In this document: positions 15,979 through 24,949 of the stretch, in pieces
Position numbering within the stretch: the first letter of the stretch is position 1
Layout: each line of letters starts with the position of its first letter
From: CAKSFT01 sp045544615
GTDB taxonomy: Bacteria > Bacillota > Clostridia > UBA1381
NCBI GenBank assembly: GCA_045544615.1
Contig: JAZPZI010000039.1
Location: forward strand, 62,001-126,000
DNA: 64,000 nt
Reading direction: 5' to 3'
The notes under the pieces: model-generated
Database searches by the model: none
What the model saw: the letters and a program-made list of their open reading frames with translations, nothing else
Told to the model about the DNA's origin: nothing
Position numbers and translations under genes: made by a program

Positions 15979-18000
15979 ATGTGCATAAAGATTGCAAAAA
16001 CAGCCGGGTTTTGCTACGGAGTAAAGCGTGCGGTTGACGAGGCATACAAGCTCTCGGATGGCGACAGGAAATATGCAACGCTCGGTGAGCTGATACATAA
16101 CAGCTTTGTGGTTTCCGACCTTGAGAAAAAGGGAATTAAGGCATACGAGAGCGTTTCGGACATCCCAAAGGACACAACCGTTATTTTAAGAACACACGGC
16201 GTATCCAAAACTGTGATTGACGAGATCGAAAAGCGTGGCCTGGAATACATTGACCTCACCTGTCCGTTTGTGGCAAAAATCCATAAAATAGTCAGAGAGC
16301 ACTTCGAGAAAGGATATAAAATAGTAATCATCGGCGATGCTCAGCACCCCGAAGTCAGGGGTATAAATGGCTGGTGTAACAACGAGGCGTTTATAACATA
16401 TGATGTCGGGCAGGATTTTTCGGATTTTTCGGGTGAAGAAAAGGTATGTATTGTAGCACAAACCACAATAAATCGAAAAATTTTTGGTGAAATAGTACAA
16501 AATATTAAAAACACTTGCCAAGACGCCATAGTTTTTGATACAATATGTAGTGCGACCAGAGACAGGCAGAGCGAAGCCGAGAGTCTCTCATCAGAGTCGG
16601 ACGTTATGTTTGTAGTTGGCGGAAAGCATAGCTCGAACACGAAAAAGCTGTTTGAGATATGCACGGGGAATTGCCCCGAAACTTATCTTATCGAAACTTA
16701 TGAGGATATTCCTCATGGTTTATATAAAAATAAAAGGATAGGTATTACAGCCGGAGCCTCAACACCCGGGTGTATTATCGAGGAGGTTTTTACAACGATG
16801 GATGAAAAGATGAAAACAGAAGAAAATTTTGCCGAGTTATTTGCTCAGTATGAAAACAAGAGCTTAAATAACGGCGACATCATTGAGGGCACAGTTGTTG
16901 AAGTGCGTGGTAACGAAGTTATTGTTGAGTTGGATGGCTTCAAGTACAACGGACAGTTAGCAGCTGACCAGCTTACAGATGATCCGTATCTCAAGCCGGA
17001 GGATATTGTTAAGGAAGGGGAAAAGATCACTGTTTATGTAGTTGGCGTAAATGATGCTGAAGGCAAGGTTGTTCTTTCAAGAAAGAAGCTTGTTGCTATG
17101 GAAAGCTGGAACAGAATGAAGGAAGCTTTCGAAGCCGGCACAGTTCTCGATGCAAAGATTATCAAAACTGTAAGGGGCGGCGTTATTGCACTGGCTGATT
17201 CATACCAGATTTTCGTCCCTGCACGTCAGGCATCATTGAGATTCGTACAGGATCTTGAAAGCCTTTTGAACCAGGAGGTTCGCTTGAAGATTACAGAAAT
17301 CGACGACAGAAGAAAGCGTGCAGTTGGTTCTGTAAGAGTAGTTCTCGAAGCAGAAAGAAAAGTTGTTGAAGATGCGTTCTGGTCAGCTGTTGAAGTTGGC
17401 AAGGAATATACAGGTACAGTTAAGTCACTCACAGCTTTCGGTGCATTCGTTGACATCGGCGGAGTTGACGGCTTGATCCACATTTCAGAGCTTAGCTGGA
17501 ACAAGATTAAGCACCCATCAGAAATCGTAAAGGAAGGCGACGTTGTTACTGTTTACATTAAGGACGTTAACGCTGAGACAAAGAAGATTTCTTTGGGATA
17601 CAAGAAGTCAGAAGATAATCCTTGGGTTATCGCTGAAAACAACATTCATGTTGGCGATGTAGTTACATGTAAGATTGTTCGCATGATGCCATTTGGTGCA
17701 TTTGCAGAAATCATGCCTAACATCGACGGTCTTATCCACATTTCACAGATTGCTGATAAGAGAATCGGCAAGCCTGAAGATGTTTTGGAAATCGGCCAGG
17801 AAGTACAGGCAAAGGTTACAGAAGCTAACTGGGAAACAAAGAAGATCAGCTTGAGCATCAGAGCTTTGATTGCTCCGGCTGTAGAAGAAGCACCGGCAGA
17901 AGAGGCTCCTGTTGAGGAAGCACCTGCATTTGAAGAAGATGCACCGGTTGATATCGAAAAGTTTATCGCAGAAGAAGCTGCTGCAGAAACTGAAGAATAA
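15979..18000 (+). CDS. ispH: Fused IspH (HMBPP reductase) and ribosomal protein S1
   Basis: A 673-aa fusion. Residues 1-280 are 4-hydroxy-3-methylbut-2-enyl diphosphate reductase of the MEP pathway, with Fe-S cysteines C12, C95 and C190 and substrate histidines H40, H73 and H123. From about residue 295 come four S1 RNA-binding repeats (GDIIEGTVVEVRGNEVIVEL; the second more diverged; GAFVDIGGVDGLIHISELSW; GAFAEIMPNIDGLIHISQIA), then an acidic Glu/Pro/Ala tail. The fusion is known from Clostridia. AGGAGG at 16781-16786 followed by in-frame ATG 16798 could start a separate S1 product. Codon use in the S1 half looks more like that of highly expressed genes. Confidence 0.93.
   Translation: MCIKIAKTAGFCYGVKRAVDEAYKLSDGDRKYATLGELIHNSFVVSDLEKKGIKAYESVSDIPKDTTVILRTHGVSKTVIDEIEKRGLEYIDLTCPFVAKIHKIVREHFEKGYKIVIIGDAQHPEVRGINGWCNNEAFITYDVGQDFSDFSGEEKVCIVAQTTINRKIFGEIVQNIKNTCQDAIVFDTICSATRDRQSEAESLSSESDVMFVVGGKHSSNTKKLFEICTGNCPETYLIETYEDIPHGLYKNKRIGITAGASTPGCIIEEVFTTMDEKMKTEENFAELFAQYENKSLNNGDIIEGTVVEVRGNEVIVELDGFKYNGQLAADQLTDDPYLKPEDIVKEGEKITVYVVGVNDAEGKVVLSRKKLVAMESWNRMKEAFEAGTVLDAKIIKTVRGGVIALADSYQIFVPARQASLRFVQDLESLLNQEVRLKITEIDDRRKRAVGSVRVVLEAERKVVEDAFWSAVEVGKEYTGTVKSLTAFGAFVDIGGVDGLIHISELSWNKIKHPSEIVKEGDVVTVYIKDVNAETKKISLGYKKSEDNPWVIAENNIHVGDVVTCKIVRMMPFGAFAEIMPNIDGLIHISQIADKRIGKPEDVLEIGQEVQAKVTEANWETKKISLSIRALIAPAVEEAPAEEAPVEEAPAFEEDAPVDIEKFIAEEAAAETEE
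16781..16800 (+). promoter_or_regulatory. Internal ribosome site and in-frame ATG in ispH/rpsA
   Basis: AGGAGG, 11 nt, then ATG at 16798, which is in frame (codon 274) exactly at the IspH-S1 junction. Another in-frame ATG follows at 16810. Confidence 0.45.
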
Positions 18001-18009
18001 TTAAAATAA

Positions 18010-18045
18010 AAACGCTCAAAGCATACGCTTTGGGCGTTTTTTGTT
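18010..18045 (+). terminator. Terminator of the aroH-ispH/rpsA operon
   Basis: Stem AAACGCTCAAAGC/GCTTTGGGCGTTT with ATAC loop, then a T run. Confidence 0.85.
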
Positions 18046-18072
18046 GCCAAAATATTGAAATGGTGGTATAAT
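18044..18072 (+). promoter_or_regulatory. Sigma-A promoter with structured leader
   Basis: TTGCCA, 17-bp spacer, TATAAT. The leader of about 80 nt that follows has three consecutive hairpins: GTTTGC/GCAAAC, CAGCGA/TCGCTG and ATTC/GAAT. Confidence 0.65.
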
Positions 18073-18161
18073 AAGTTTGCAAGGCAAACTCAATGAATTG
18101 CAGCGAAAGGGGTCGCTGATTCTATAAAGAATGTCGAATGTTGGCGAAAGGAAGTGCGAGC

Positions 18162-18515
18162 ATGAAGAAACTTAAAATAGCTGTTTTGATCATAATATCG
18201 GCATTTGTACTATTTTGGATTTGTTCAATTGCTATGTGCGAATATAATACATATAAATATGGTGAAATTTTTAGAAACACGAAAATACACGATATTGGCG
18301 GTGAAGGATATTTAGATGATTGCAATATAAAAGTTTTAAAGTATAACAATGATTATGCTAAAGTATATGCGGTTTTTAAAAATGACTTGAATGAAGTTGG
18401 TTTACTTTATTACTTTACCAAAAATGATGATGGCAATTGGATTTTTGATTATTATGATGCTGTTTATTCAAAGACAGGGAATGCAGATGGGTTTATTTGG
18501 CCGTATATAAGATAA
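18162..18515 (+). CDS. Membrane-anchored protein of unknown function
   Basis: A 117-aa protein with an N-terminal hydrophobic anchor or signal (about residues 4-25) and a Tyr/Asp/Asn-rich outer part ending DGFIWPYIR. Not recognised. ATG 18162 has AAAGGAAG upstream; the frame opens at a TTG 24 nt earlier, which lies before the ribosome site. It is AT-rich, with its own promoter and structured leader, and is followed by a repeat. Confidence 0.6.
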   Translation: MKKLKIAVLIIISAFVLFWICSIAMCEYNTYKYGEIFRNTKIHDIGGEGYLDDCNIKVLKYNNDYAKVYAVFKNDLNEVGLLYYFTKNDDGNWIFDYYDAVYSKTGNADGFIWPYIR

Positions 18516-18553
18516 ACGTAAGCAAATGTATACTACCGATTTGTCAAAAAACA

Positions 18554-18607
18554 ACAATCCCTCAGTCAGCTACGCTGACAGCTCCCTTTACACAAGGGAG
18601 CCTTTGG
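18554..18607. repeat. Palindromic element, family B (half copy)
   Basis: CAATCCCTCAGTCAGC, a small hairpin GTCAGCTACGCTGAC and the core CTCCCTTTACACAAGGGAG. It matches the left half of the full element at 41101-41204. Confidence 0.6.
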
Positions 18608-18668
18608 ATAGCAAAATTTCTTTGGTTTTAATTTGACACAATTATTGTAAATGAAGGAGAGAAACGAA

Positions 18669-18830
18669 ATGGGAAAAGCGATATTGGCGTTGATTGTTAC
18701 GTTGATTTTTGGGCTGTTGGGTACGGCTTTTGGATATGATTCGATGAATGGATTTTCTGAAGTAGGAGCAGTTGTCGCTGTGGCTGTAATGGGAGCCTTT
18801 ATCATTTATTTTAATGAGAAAAACAAATAA
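18669..18830 (+). CDS. Small two-helix membrane protein
   Basis: A 53-aa protein (MGKAILALIVTLIFGLLG at the N-terminus) with two hydrophobic helices joined by YDSMNGFSE and a basic end. AAGGAGA lies 8 nt before the ATG. No family recognised. The short length makes it less certain, but the ribosome site and composition support a real gene. Confidence 0.5.
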   Translation: MGKAILALIVTLIFGLLGTAFGYDSMNGFSEVGAVVAVAVMGAFIIYFNEKNK

Positions 18831-18883
18831 ATTGTTGTATTGGTTTGATTAAAGAAAGTTGCGGGAAATAAAGAGGTGAGAAG

Positions 18884-19384
18884 ATGTTCAGCATAGATGT
18901 ATCAAATTTGCATTGGCTTGGCGGAGAAAATGATACCGCTGACCTATGTGCACATGGAGATATGGTTGCAACAATAGGCGATGAAAAGCTTGCATTTAGC
19001 GGAACTGCAAGTTCTACTGCAATTTATCTTTTAAAGACACTTACAGAAGACCATTTAATCGGAGAAGGAAACCAGATGATGCCCTGTTGCGGGAATTTTT
19101 TGATGGCTAACGAAAAAATGGATAATGTTCAAATAATGGGATGTCCAAATGGGGTGGACTGGGAAGTCACACATATTGGCGACAAAATCAACATCCGGAC
19201 AGAAGCAGGTAACGAAGTGCAGGTTGGTTTTGAGGATTATAAAAGAGCAGTTTTTTACTTTGCTGATAAGGTTGAGGAGTTCTATAAAAGCGCTCCTGCG
19301 AAAAAACTTCCGATAGACGAGCATGACAAAAACGGTTACATTGCGTTCTGGAACGAGTGGAACCGCAGGAGATACGGAAAGTGA
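18884..19384 (+). CDS. Conserved-looking protein of unknown function
   Basis: A 166-aa soluble protein with no signal. It starts MFSIDVSNLHWLGGENDTAD and has a Cys pair (MMPCCGNF), GCPNGVDWEVTHIGD, and a basic, Trp-rich end (FWNEWNRRRYGK). I do not recognise a family. GAGGTGA lies 4-5 nt before the ATG. It is 40 nt before the YdcF-like gene and could be cotranscribed with it. Confidence 0.6.
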   Translation: MFSIDVSNLHWLGGENDTADLCAHGDMVATIGDEKLAFSGTASSTAIYLLKTLTEDHLIGEGNQMMPCCGNFLMANEKMDNVQIMGCPNGVDWEVTHIGDKINIRTEAGNEVQVGFEDYKRAVFYFADKVEEFYKSAPAKKLPIDEHDKNGYIAFWNEWNRRRYGK

Positions 19385-19424
19385 AAGAAAAACAAGAATC
19401 ACGCACAGAACACGAGGTGATATT

Positions 19425-20165
19425 ATGTCTTTGCTACTAAAAATTATCGGCGGGATATTGACAGTAAACGGAGTTTTCCTCTGCCTTGTTTCCAATTTTA
19501 ATATTGGTGTTATACTCACCTTGCTACTGGGATTAGTACTTCTTTTTTGGGGAGTGTACTATAAAAAGGTGAGAGAGTTTACAAAACATGGAGTTTTGAG
19601 AATTATAAAAATTATAGCATTTGCTTTAATTATAGCGGAGATATTTTTGGTGGGATTTATTGCTATATACGGTCAAAGCGATAATGTGCAATACAGAGAG
19701 GATGCAGTGATTGTGTTGGGTGCAGGTGTCCGTGGCGACAGGGTGACTCTGCCTTTGAGGCTTCGCCTTGATAAAGCGGTCGAATACCACAGTAAAAACC
19801 CTGATGCGTTAATAGTTGTAACGGGCGGCAGAGGTTTTCAGGAAACCGCAACAGAGGCGAGTGTAATGGAAAAATACCTGCTTGGAAAGGGCGTTCCACA
19901 GGATAGAATCATAAAGGAAGAAAAGGCAACCTCGACAAATGAAAATATGAGATTTTCTAAAGAAATCCTCGACGGAGTTTTCGAAAAGGACTATAGCGTT
20001 GTTGTAATTACAAACAATTTCCACATATATCGTGGTGTGCAGATAGCTCGGATAGAAGGTTTTGAAGGTGTTTATCATATGCACGCAGGGCTACAGTGGT
20101 ATAATATGGTTTCGTGTTATTTGAGGGAAAGTCTTGCGGTAATTAAAATGTGGCTTTTCGGATAA
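19425..20165 (+). CDS. YdcF/SanA family membrane protein (DUF218)
   Basis: A 246-aa protein with two or three N-terminal membrane helices and an outer DUF218 domain: DAVIVLGAGVRGDRVTLPL, VVTGGRGFQETATEASVM, KEEKATSTNENMRFSK and VVITNNFHIYR. The family includes SanA and ElyC, linked to envelope integrity and lipid-carrier metabolism. Start: ATG 19425 follows GAGGTGA by 5 nt; the longer frame from 19323 overlaps the previous gene. Confidence 0.85.
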   Translation: MSLLLKIIGGILTVNGVFLCLVSNFNIGVILTLLLGLVLLFWGVYYKKVREFTKHGVLRIIKIIAFALIIAEIFLVGFIAIYGQSDNVQYREDAVIVLGAGVRGDRVTLPLRLRLDKAVEYHSKNPDALIVVTGGRGFQETATEASVMEKYLLGKGVPQDRIIKEEKATSTNENMRFSKEILDGVFEKDYSVVVITNNFHIYRGVQIARIEGFEGVYHMHAGLQWYNMVSCYLRESLAVIKMWLFG

Positions 20166-20223
20166 CTCAAAGTTTAAAACCGACCGATTACGGGTAAATA
20201 TAATCTTAAATGGAAGTGATACT

Positions 20224-20892
20224 ATGGTAAATATAGGTAATGACTGGGATGCACTTTTGGCAGACGAGTTTAAAAAGGAATACTACCTAAAACTCCGTGA
20301 GTTTTTAAAGTATGAGTATTCGCACTATAAAATCCACCCGAATATGTATGATATATTCAATGCCCTGAAGTGGACATCATTCGCCGACACCAAGGTGGTA
20401 ATACTCGGTCAGGACCCGTACCACGGCGAGAATCAGGCACACGGACTTGCGTTTTCGGTTAAAAAGGAAGTGGACATTCCGCCGTCTTTACAGAATATTT
20501 ATAAGGAATTGCAGCGGGAGCTTGGGCTTTCTATCCCAAACCACGGCTGTCTTGAGAAGTGGGCAAAGCAGGGTGTACTTTTACTCAACGCCTCACTCAC
20601 AGTCCGTGACGGACTTGCAAACTCACACCGCAACAAGGGTTGGGAAATTTTAACGGCAAGAATAACCGAGCTTTTGAACGCAAGAGTCGAGCCTGTAATC
20701 TTTATGCTCTGGGGCAACAATGCAAAGGAAAAGATACCGGTTATCACGAACCCGAACCATGTAATTCTGACCGCTGCTCACCCGAGCCCGCTTTCGGCAT
20801 CCCGTGGCTTTTTCGGATGCGGGCATTTTAAAAAGGCGAATGAATTGCTTGAAAGTTGGAATAAAAAGCCTATCGACTGGCAGATAGAATAA
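20224..20892 (+). CDS. ung: Uracil-DNA glycosylase
   Basis: Family 1 UDG, 222 aa, which removes uracil from DNA at the start of base-excision repair. The water-activating loop is GQDPYHG, the uracil-binding AFSV region follows, and the HPSPLSASRGFFG leucine loop is intact. The length is typical. It complements the dUTPase at 7.4 kb and PolA downstream. A family D palindrome begins one base after its stop. Confidence 0.96.
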   Translation: MVNIGNDWDALLADEFKKEYYLKLREFLKYEYSHYKIHPNMYDIFNALKWTSFADTKVVILGQDPYHGENQAHGLAFSVKKEVDIPPSLQNIYKELQRELGLSIPNHGCLEKWAKQGVLLLNASLTVRDGLANSHRNKGWEILTARITELLNARVEPVIFMLWGNNAKEKIPVITNPNHVILTAAHPSPLSASRGFFGCGHFKKANELLESWNKKPIDWQIE

Positions 20893-20893
20893 A

Positions 20894-20995
20894 CTTCGGC
20901 TGAATTTCCGCATCTCAACCTTTTTTGAGAGGGGCAGTACCTTCGTACGGCACCGCTCTCTTCAAAAGGCTAATCTGCAAAAATTCATCACGAAG
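20894..20995. repeat. Palindromic element, family D (copy 2)
   Basis: The left arm begins CTTCGGCTGAATTT, and the right arm ends with the near complement AAATTCATCACGAAG. The core GGCAGTACCTTCGTACGG is identical to copy 1. A third fragment (GAGAGGGGCAGTAC) lies at 21027-21041. Confidence 0.6.
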
Positions 20996-21066
20996 TTGGC
21001 TGAATTTTGAATTTCACCCTTTTTGAGAGGGGCAGTACAAAAAATATTGAAAGGTAAATCCATCAA

Positions 21067-23727
21067 ATGAAAAAACTCTTGATTATAGATTCAAACAGTA
21101 TAATAAACCGTGCCTTCTATGGCGTGAGATATCTCTCGGCAAAGGACGGTACGCCGACCAACGCCATTTTCGGGTTTTTAAAGACACTTTTTAAGCTGAT
21201 TGACGAAACCGAGCCCGACTATATTGCGGCGGCGTTTGACTTGAAGGCTCCGACATTCAGGCACAAGATGTATTCGGAATACAAGGCACAAAGAAAGCCT
21301 ATGCCTGAGGACTTGGCAAAGCAGATGCCGATTGCAAAGGAAATTCTTACCAAAATGGGCGTGAAAATCCTCGAGCTCGAAGGCTACGAGGCTGACGATA
21401 TAATCGGAACAATCTCGAGATTATCCGAGGAAGAAGGAGTCGAGTGTCTTATCGCAACGGGTGACAAGGACGACTTGCAGCTTGCATCGGATAAAACCCG
21501 GGTAATTCTTACCGTGACAAAAAGCGGTGTGAACGAGACGATTTACTATAGCGACAAGGAAGTTTTTGAAAAGTACGGTGTAACGCCGTCGGAATTTATA
21601 GATGTAAAAGCCCTGATGGGTGATACATCCGACAATATCCCGGGTGTTGCGGGTATAGGCGAGAAGACGGCAATGTCGCTTATTCAAATGCACAAGAGCA
21701 TCGAAAACATCTATGCCGACCTGGACAATGCAGGCATAAAGGGTGCAATGCTCGAAAAACTAAGATGCGGTGAGGATATGGCACGACTTAGCAAAACCCT
21801 CGCCACTATCGACAGATTTGTGCCGATTGATTTTGAGTTTGAGGTCTGCGGATTTGGCGGAAAGGTTGAGGACCTCGGAAATGGCGAGGTTTTGGATGCT
21901 TTGCACAAGCTGAATCTTGAGAGTATAATAAAAAGGCTCGATATTAAGGCGGAGGAGAGTGGCTCCATTACATCTGCGAGCGAGATTTTCGCTGACAGAA
22001 AAAAGATAAAAACAGAGACAGTGTACGACTGCAAAGAGTTAGCCGAGAAGATAAAATCGGCGGGTGAGTGTGCCTGTCTTATAAAGCTCAATCAGTCGGG
22101 CGTCAGCGCTATGGCATTTGAGGTATCGGGCGATGCGTACTATGTAGATTCAGGATATCTTCCCGATGCACCCGAGCTTTTGGCAGAAGTTTTAGAGGAC
22201 GAGAAAATAAAAAAATACACCTTTGACATAAAGGATGCAATGGTTGCACTCTCAAGAAGTGTAAAGATAAACGGAATTGCCTATGACTGTGCGGTTTCTG
22301 CATATCTTTTGAACCCTGCAAAATCGCAGTACACCATCGACGGTGTGGCAGAGGAATTTCTGGGTATGACGATAGATGCCAAAGAGGGAAGTGCACAAAT
22401 GTCGCTCTTTGAGGACGATAGCCTGTTTGAGCTTCTCACACTCTCGGTACTCGCTGTCAGACCGATAATGGAGAAAACCGCAAAGCTTCTGGCAGATAAC
22501 GGTCAGGAGTCGCTATACTATGATGTTGAGTTGCCGCTTGTTTCGGTGCTTGCCGATATGCAGACCGACGGAATCAGGATTGACCGTGAGCAGTTAAAGG
22601 AATTTTCGGACATTCTGGAGAAAAAGCTGTCGATTTTAGTTTCTGCAATCCATGACGAGGCGGGCGAGGAGTTTAATATAAACTCACCCAAACAGCTTGG
22701 TGTAATCCTGTTTGAAAAGCTCGGCTTGAAGTCGGGGAAAAAGACAAAAACAGGCTATTCCACCAATATAGATGTGCTCGAAAAACTGCGGGACAAGCAC
22801 CCGATAATCGAGCATCTGATAGAGTACAGGCAACTCGCAAAGCTAAAGAGCACATACTGCGACGGGCTTTTTGCTGTTATAAATGAAAAGACGGGAAGAA
22901 TCCATTCGCAGTTTAAGCAGTTGGTTACCGTTACAGGCAGAATAAGCTCAACCGAGCCGAATATGCAAAATATTCCGACAAGAACAGAGCTTGGTCGTGA
23001 ACTTCGAAAGATGTTTGTCGCAGACGGCGAGGATATGGTGCTTGTGGATGCCGACTATTCGCAGATTGAGTTGAGGGTTCTGGCACATATTGCAGACGAT
23101 GCGACAATGATTTCGGCGTTCAAAAACGGCGAGGATATTCACGCAGTTACGGCATCACAGGTGCTCGGCATTCCGTTAGAGAGTGTGACAAGTGAGCAAA
23201 GAAGCAGTGCTAAGGCGGTAAACTTCGGCATAGTTTACGGTATAGGCGAATATAGCCTTTCGCAGGATTTGAAGATTTCGGTACGTGAGGCAAAGGCGTA
23301 TATCGAAAGCTATCTTGAAAAATACAGCGGTGTGAGAGAATATATGGAGCGGATTAAGGAGCAGGCAAAGACCGACGGGTATGTAAAGACCATGATGAAC
23401 AGAATCAGGTATATTCCCGAGCTCAAGTCCACCAACTTCGTTCAGCGTTCATTTGGTGAGCGAGTGGCACTCAACACTCCGATTCAGGGAACTGCTGCAG
23501 ATATTATAAAGCTTGCAATGGTAAGGGTGCACAGACGCCTTGAGAAGGAAAAACTGCAGGCGCGCCTGATTTTACAGGTGCATGACGAGTTGATAGTAGA
23601 GGCGCCGAAATCGGAGGAAGAAATAGTAAGAAAGCTTTTGAAAGAGGAAATGGAAGCCTCGGCGAGCCTGTCGGTTCCGCTGGTTGCTGACACGAGCTCG
23701 GGCAGAAGCTGGTATGATGCAAAATAA
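21067..23727 (+). CDS. polA: DNA polymerase I
   Basis: An 886-aa family A polymerase for repair and Okazaki fragment processing. The N-terminal 5'-3' exonuclease (about residues 1-290) has GYEADDIIGT, TGDKDDLQL and MGDTSDNIPG. The middle 3'-5' exonuclease-like region lacks the DxE metal motif (it reads ACLIKLNQSG), so proofreading is probably absent. The polymerase domain has motif A VDADYSQIELR, motif B RSSAKAVNFGIVYGIG and motif C QVHDELIVEAP. It is followed at 15 nt by coaE. Confidence 0.96.
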   Translation: MKKLLIIDSNSIINRAFYGVRYLSAKDGTPTNAIFGFLKTLFKLIDETEPDYIAAAFDLKAPTFRHKMYSEYKAQRKPMPEDLAKQMPIAKEILTKMGVKILELEGYEADDIIGTISRLSEEEGVECLIATGDKDDLQLASDKTRVILTVTKSGVNETIYYSDKEVFEKYGVTPSEFIDVKALMGDTSDNIPGVAGIGEKTAMSLIQMHKSIENIYADLDNAGIKGAMLEKLRCGEDMARLSKTLATIDRFVPIDFEFEVCGFGGKVEDLGNGEVLDALHKLNLESIIKRLDIKAEESGSITSASEIFADRKKIKTETVYDCKELAEKIKSAGECACLIKLNQSGVSAMAFEVSGDAYYVDSGYLPDAPELLAEVLEDEKIKKYTFDIKDAMVALSRSVKINGIAYDCAVSAYLLNPAKSQYTIDGVAEEFLGMTIDAKEGSAQMSLFEDDSLFELLTLSVLAVRPIMEKTAKLLADNGQESLYYDVELPLVSVLADMQTDGIRIDREQLKEFSDILEKKLSILVSAIHDEAGEEFNINSPKQLGVILFEKLGLKSGKKTKTGYSTNIDVLEKLRDKHPIIEHLIEYRQLAKLKSTYCDGLFAVINEKTGRIHSQFKQLVTVTGRISSTEPNMQNIPTRTELGRELRKMFVADGEDMVLVDADYSQIELRVLAHIADDATMISAFKNGEDIHAVTASQVLGIPLESVTSEQRSSAKAVNFGIVYGIGEYSLSQDLKISVREAKAYIESYLEKYSGVREYMERIKEQAKTDGYVKTMMNRIRYIPELKSTNFVQRSFGERVALNTPIQGTAADIIKLAMVRVHRRLEKEKLQARLILQVHDELIVEAPKSEEEIVRKLLKEEMEASASLSVPLVADTSSGRSWYDAK

Positions 23728-23742
23728 AAAGGGGGCGGGGAA

Positions 23743-24330
23743 ATGATAGTTCTTGGTATAACCGGACCGACAGGTGCGGGAAAAACCACAGTATCGCTCC
23801 TTCTGGAGGGTCAGGGTATTAAGGTTATAGATACCGATATCCTCGCCAGAAAGATTGTTGAGCCGGGAAAGCCTGCACTTTCGGAAATCCGTGAGCATTT
23901 TGGTGAGTCGGTGATTGATGCGGATGGAAAACTCAAGAGAGCAGACCTTGCAAAAATTGTATTTTCCGACCCTGACGAGCTTTTGGTCTTAAACAAAATC
24001 ACGCATAAGTATATCGCCCGTGAGGTTGAGGAAGAGATTAAAAGCTATTCGGGCGATATCATCGGAATCGACGGGGCGGCATTGATTGAGAGTGGTATTG
24101 CAAAGCGTTGCGACAAGGTGATGTGCGTTGTTGCCGACGATGAGGTCAGAAAAAAACGGATAATGGAGCGTGACCGGCTCACGCCCGATCAGGCCGAGGC
24201 GAGAATGGCGGCACAAAAAAATAATGCCTTTTATATTGAAAATTCCGACTTTGTAGTGTATAATAATGATAGAGAAAGCTTGATTTCAGAGCTTTCAGAC
24301 ATAATAAAAAGTTTGAGGAGTATGATTTGA
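23743..24330 (+). CDS. coaE: Dephospho-CoA kinase
   Basis: A 195-aa kinase for the last step of coenzyme A synthesis. The P-loop is GPTGAGKTTVS (residues 8-18), followed by VIDTDILARKIVEPG, the ADLAKIVF region and QAEARMAAQ. The order polA-coaE is common in Firmicutes. The stop overlaps the TTG start of the next gene. Confidence 0.94.
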   Translation: MIVLGITGPTGAGKTTVSLLLEGQGIKVIDTDILARKIVEPGKPALSEIREHFGESVIDADGKLKRADLAKIVFSDPDELLVLNKITHKYIAREVEEEIKSYSGDIIGIDGAALIESGIAKRCDKVMCVVADDEVRKKRIMERDRLTPDQAEARMAAQKNNAFYIENSDFVVYNNDRESLISELSDIIKSLRSMI

Positions 24331-24896
24331 AAAAGGTAGTTAATGTTTTTTATGTTATAATTGCTGCGTTCGTTTTAGTGACGGCAATAACAACAGGATA
24401 CAAAGTTATCATGCACATAATCTACCCTGTCAGGTACTTTGAGCATATCCACAAGTATGCGATAGATAACAGGCTTGACGAGTACCTGGTTATGGGTGTG
24501 ATAAAGGCAGAGAGTAATTTTATATACGATGCCCATTCGGGGGTAGCGACCGGGCTGATGCAGCTTACAGACGAGACTGCGAGTTGGGTATCGGGGAAAA
24601 TGGGGATAGAATACGAAAAAAAAGATTTGTTGCTACCGGAGAAAAATATAAAGATGGGTTGCTACTATCTTCGGTATCTGATAGACCACTATGGAGGCAA
24701 CATTGATGTTGCACTTGCCGCATATAATGCGGGTATGGGAAATGTCACAAAGTGGCTTTCAGATTCCCGGTATTCAAAAGACGGAGAAAGTCTTGATAAT
24801 ATCCCGTTTGAGGAAACGAGGAACTATGTAAAGCGTGTCGGTGAGTATTATGATACATACAAAAAACTCTATCGGCTGAATGAAAATCTGAAATAA
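24327..24896 (+). CDS. Lytic transglycosylase, SLT type
   Basis: A 189-aa membrane-anchored murein transglycosylase. After an N-terminal helix (about residues 6-28) the SLT domain shows MGVIKAESNFIYDAHSG with the catalytic Glu, then ATGLMQLTDETASW and ALAAYNAGMGNVTKW. It cleaves glycan strands of peptidoglycan outside the cell. It starts at TTG 24327, 6 nt after GAGGAG, and overlaps coaE by 4 nt. Confidence 0.9.
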   Translation: MKKVVNVFYVIIAAFVLVTAITTGYKVIMHIIYPVRYFEHIHKYAIDNRLDEYLVMGVIKAESNFIYDAHSGVATGLMQLTDETASWVSGKMGIEYEKKDLLLPEKNIKMGCYYLRYLIDHYGGNIDVALAAYNAGMGNVTKWLSDSRYSKDGESLDNIPFEETRNYVKRVGEYYDTYKKLYRLNENLK

Positions 24897-24949
24897 ACAG
24901 TGCAAAAACCCGATGCACTGTAGAAATACAAGGGTAGAAAGGAAAGACT

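Noticed and set aside
24897..24922. Hairpin ACAGTGCA/TGCACTGT after the transglycosylase gene as terminator
   Set aside because: There is no T run after it and the next gene begins at once; it is left as an intercistronic hairpin without a call.
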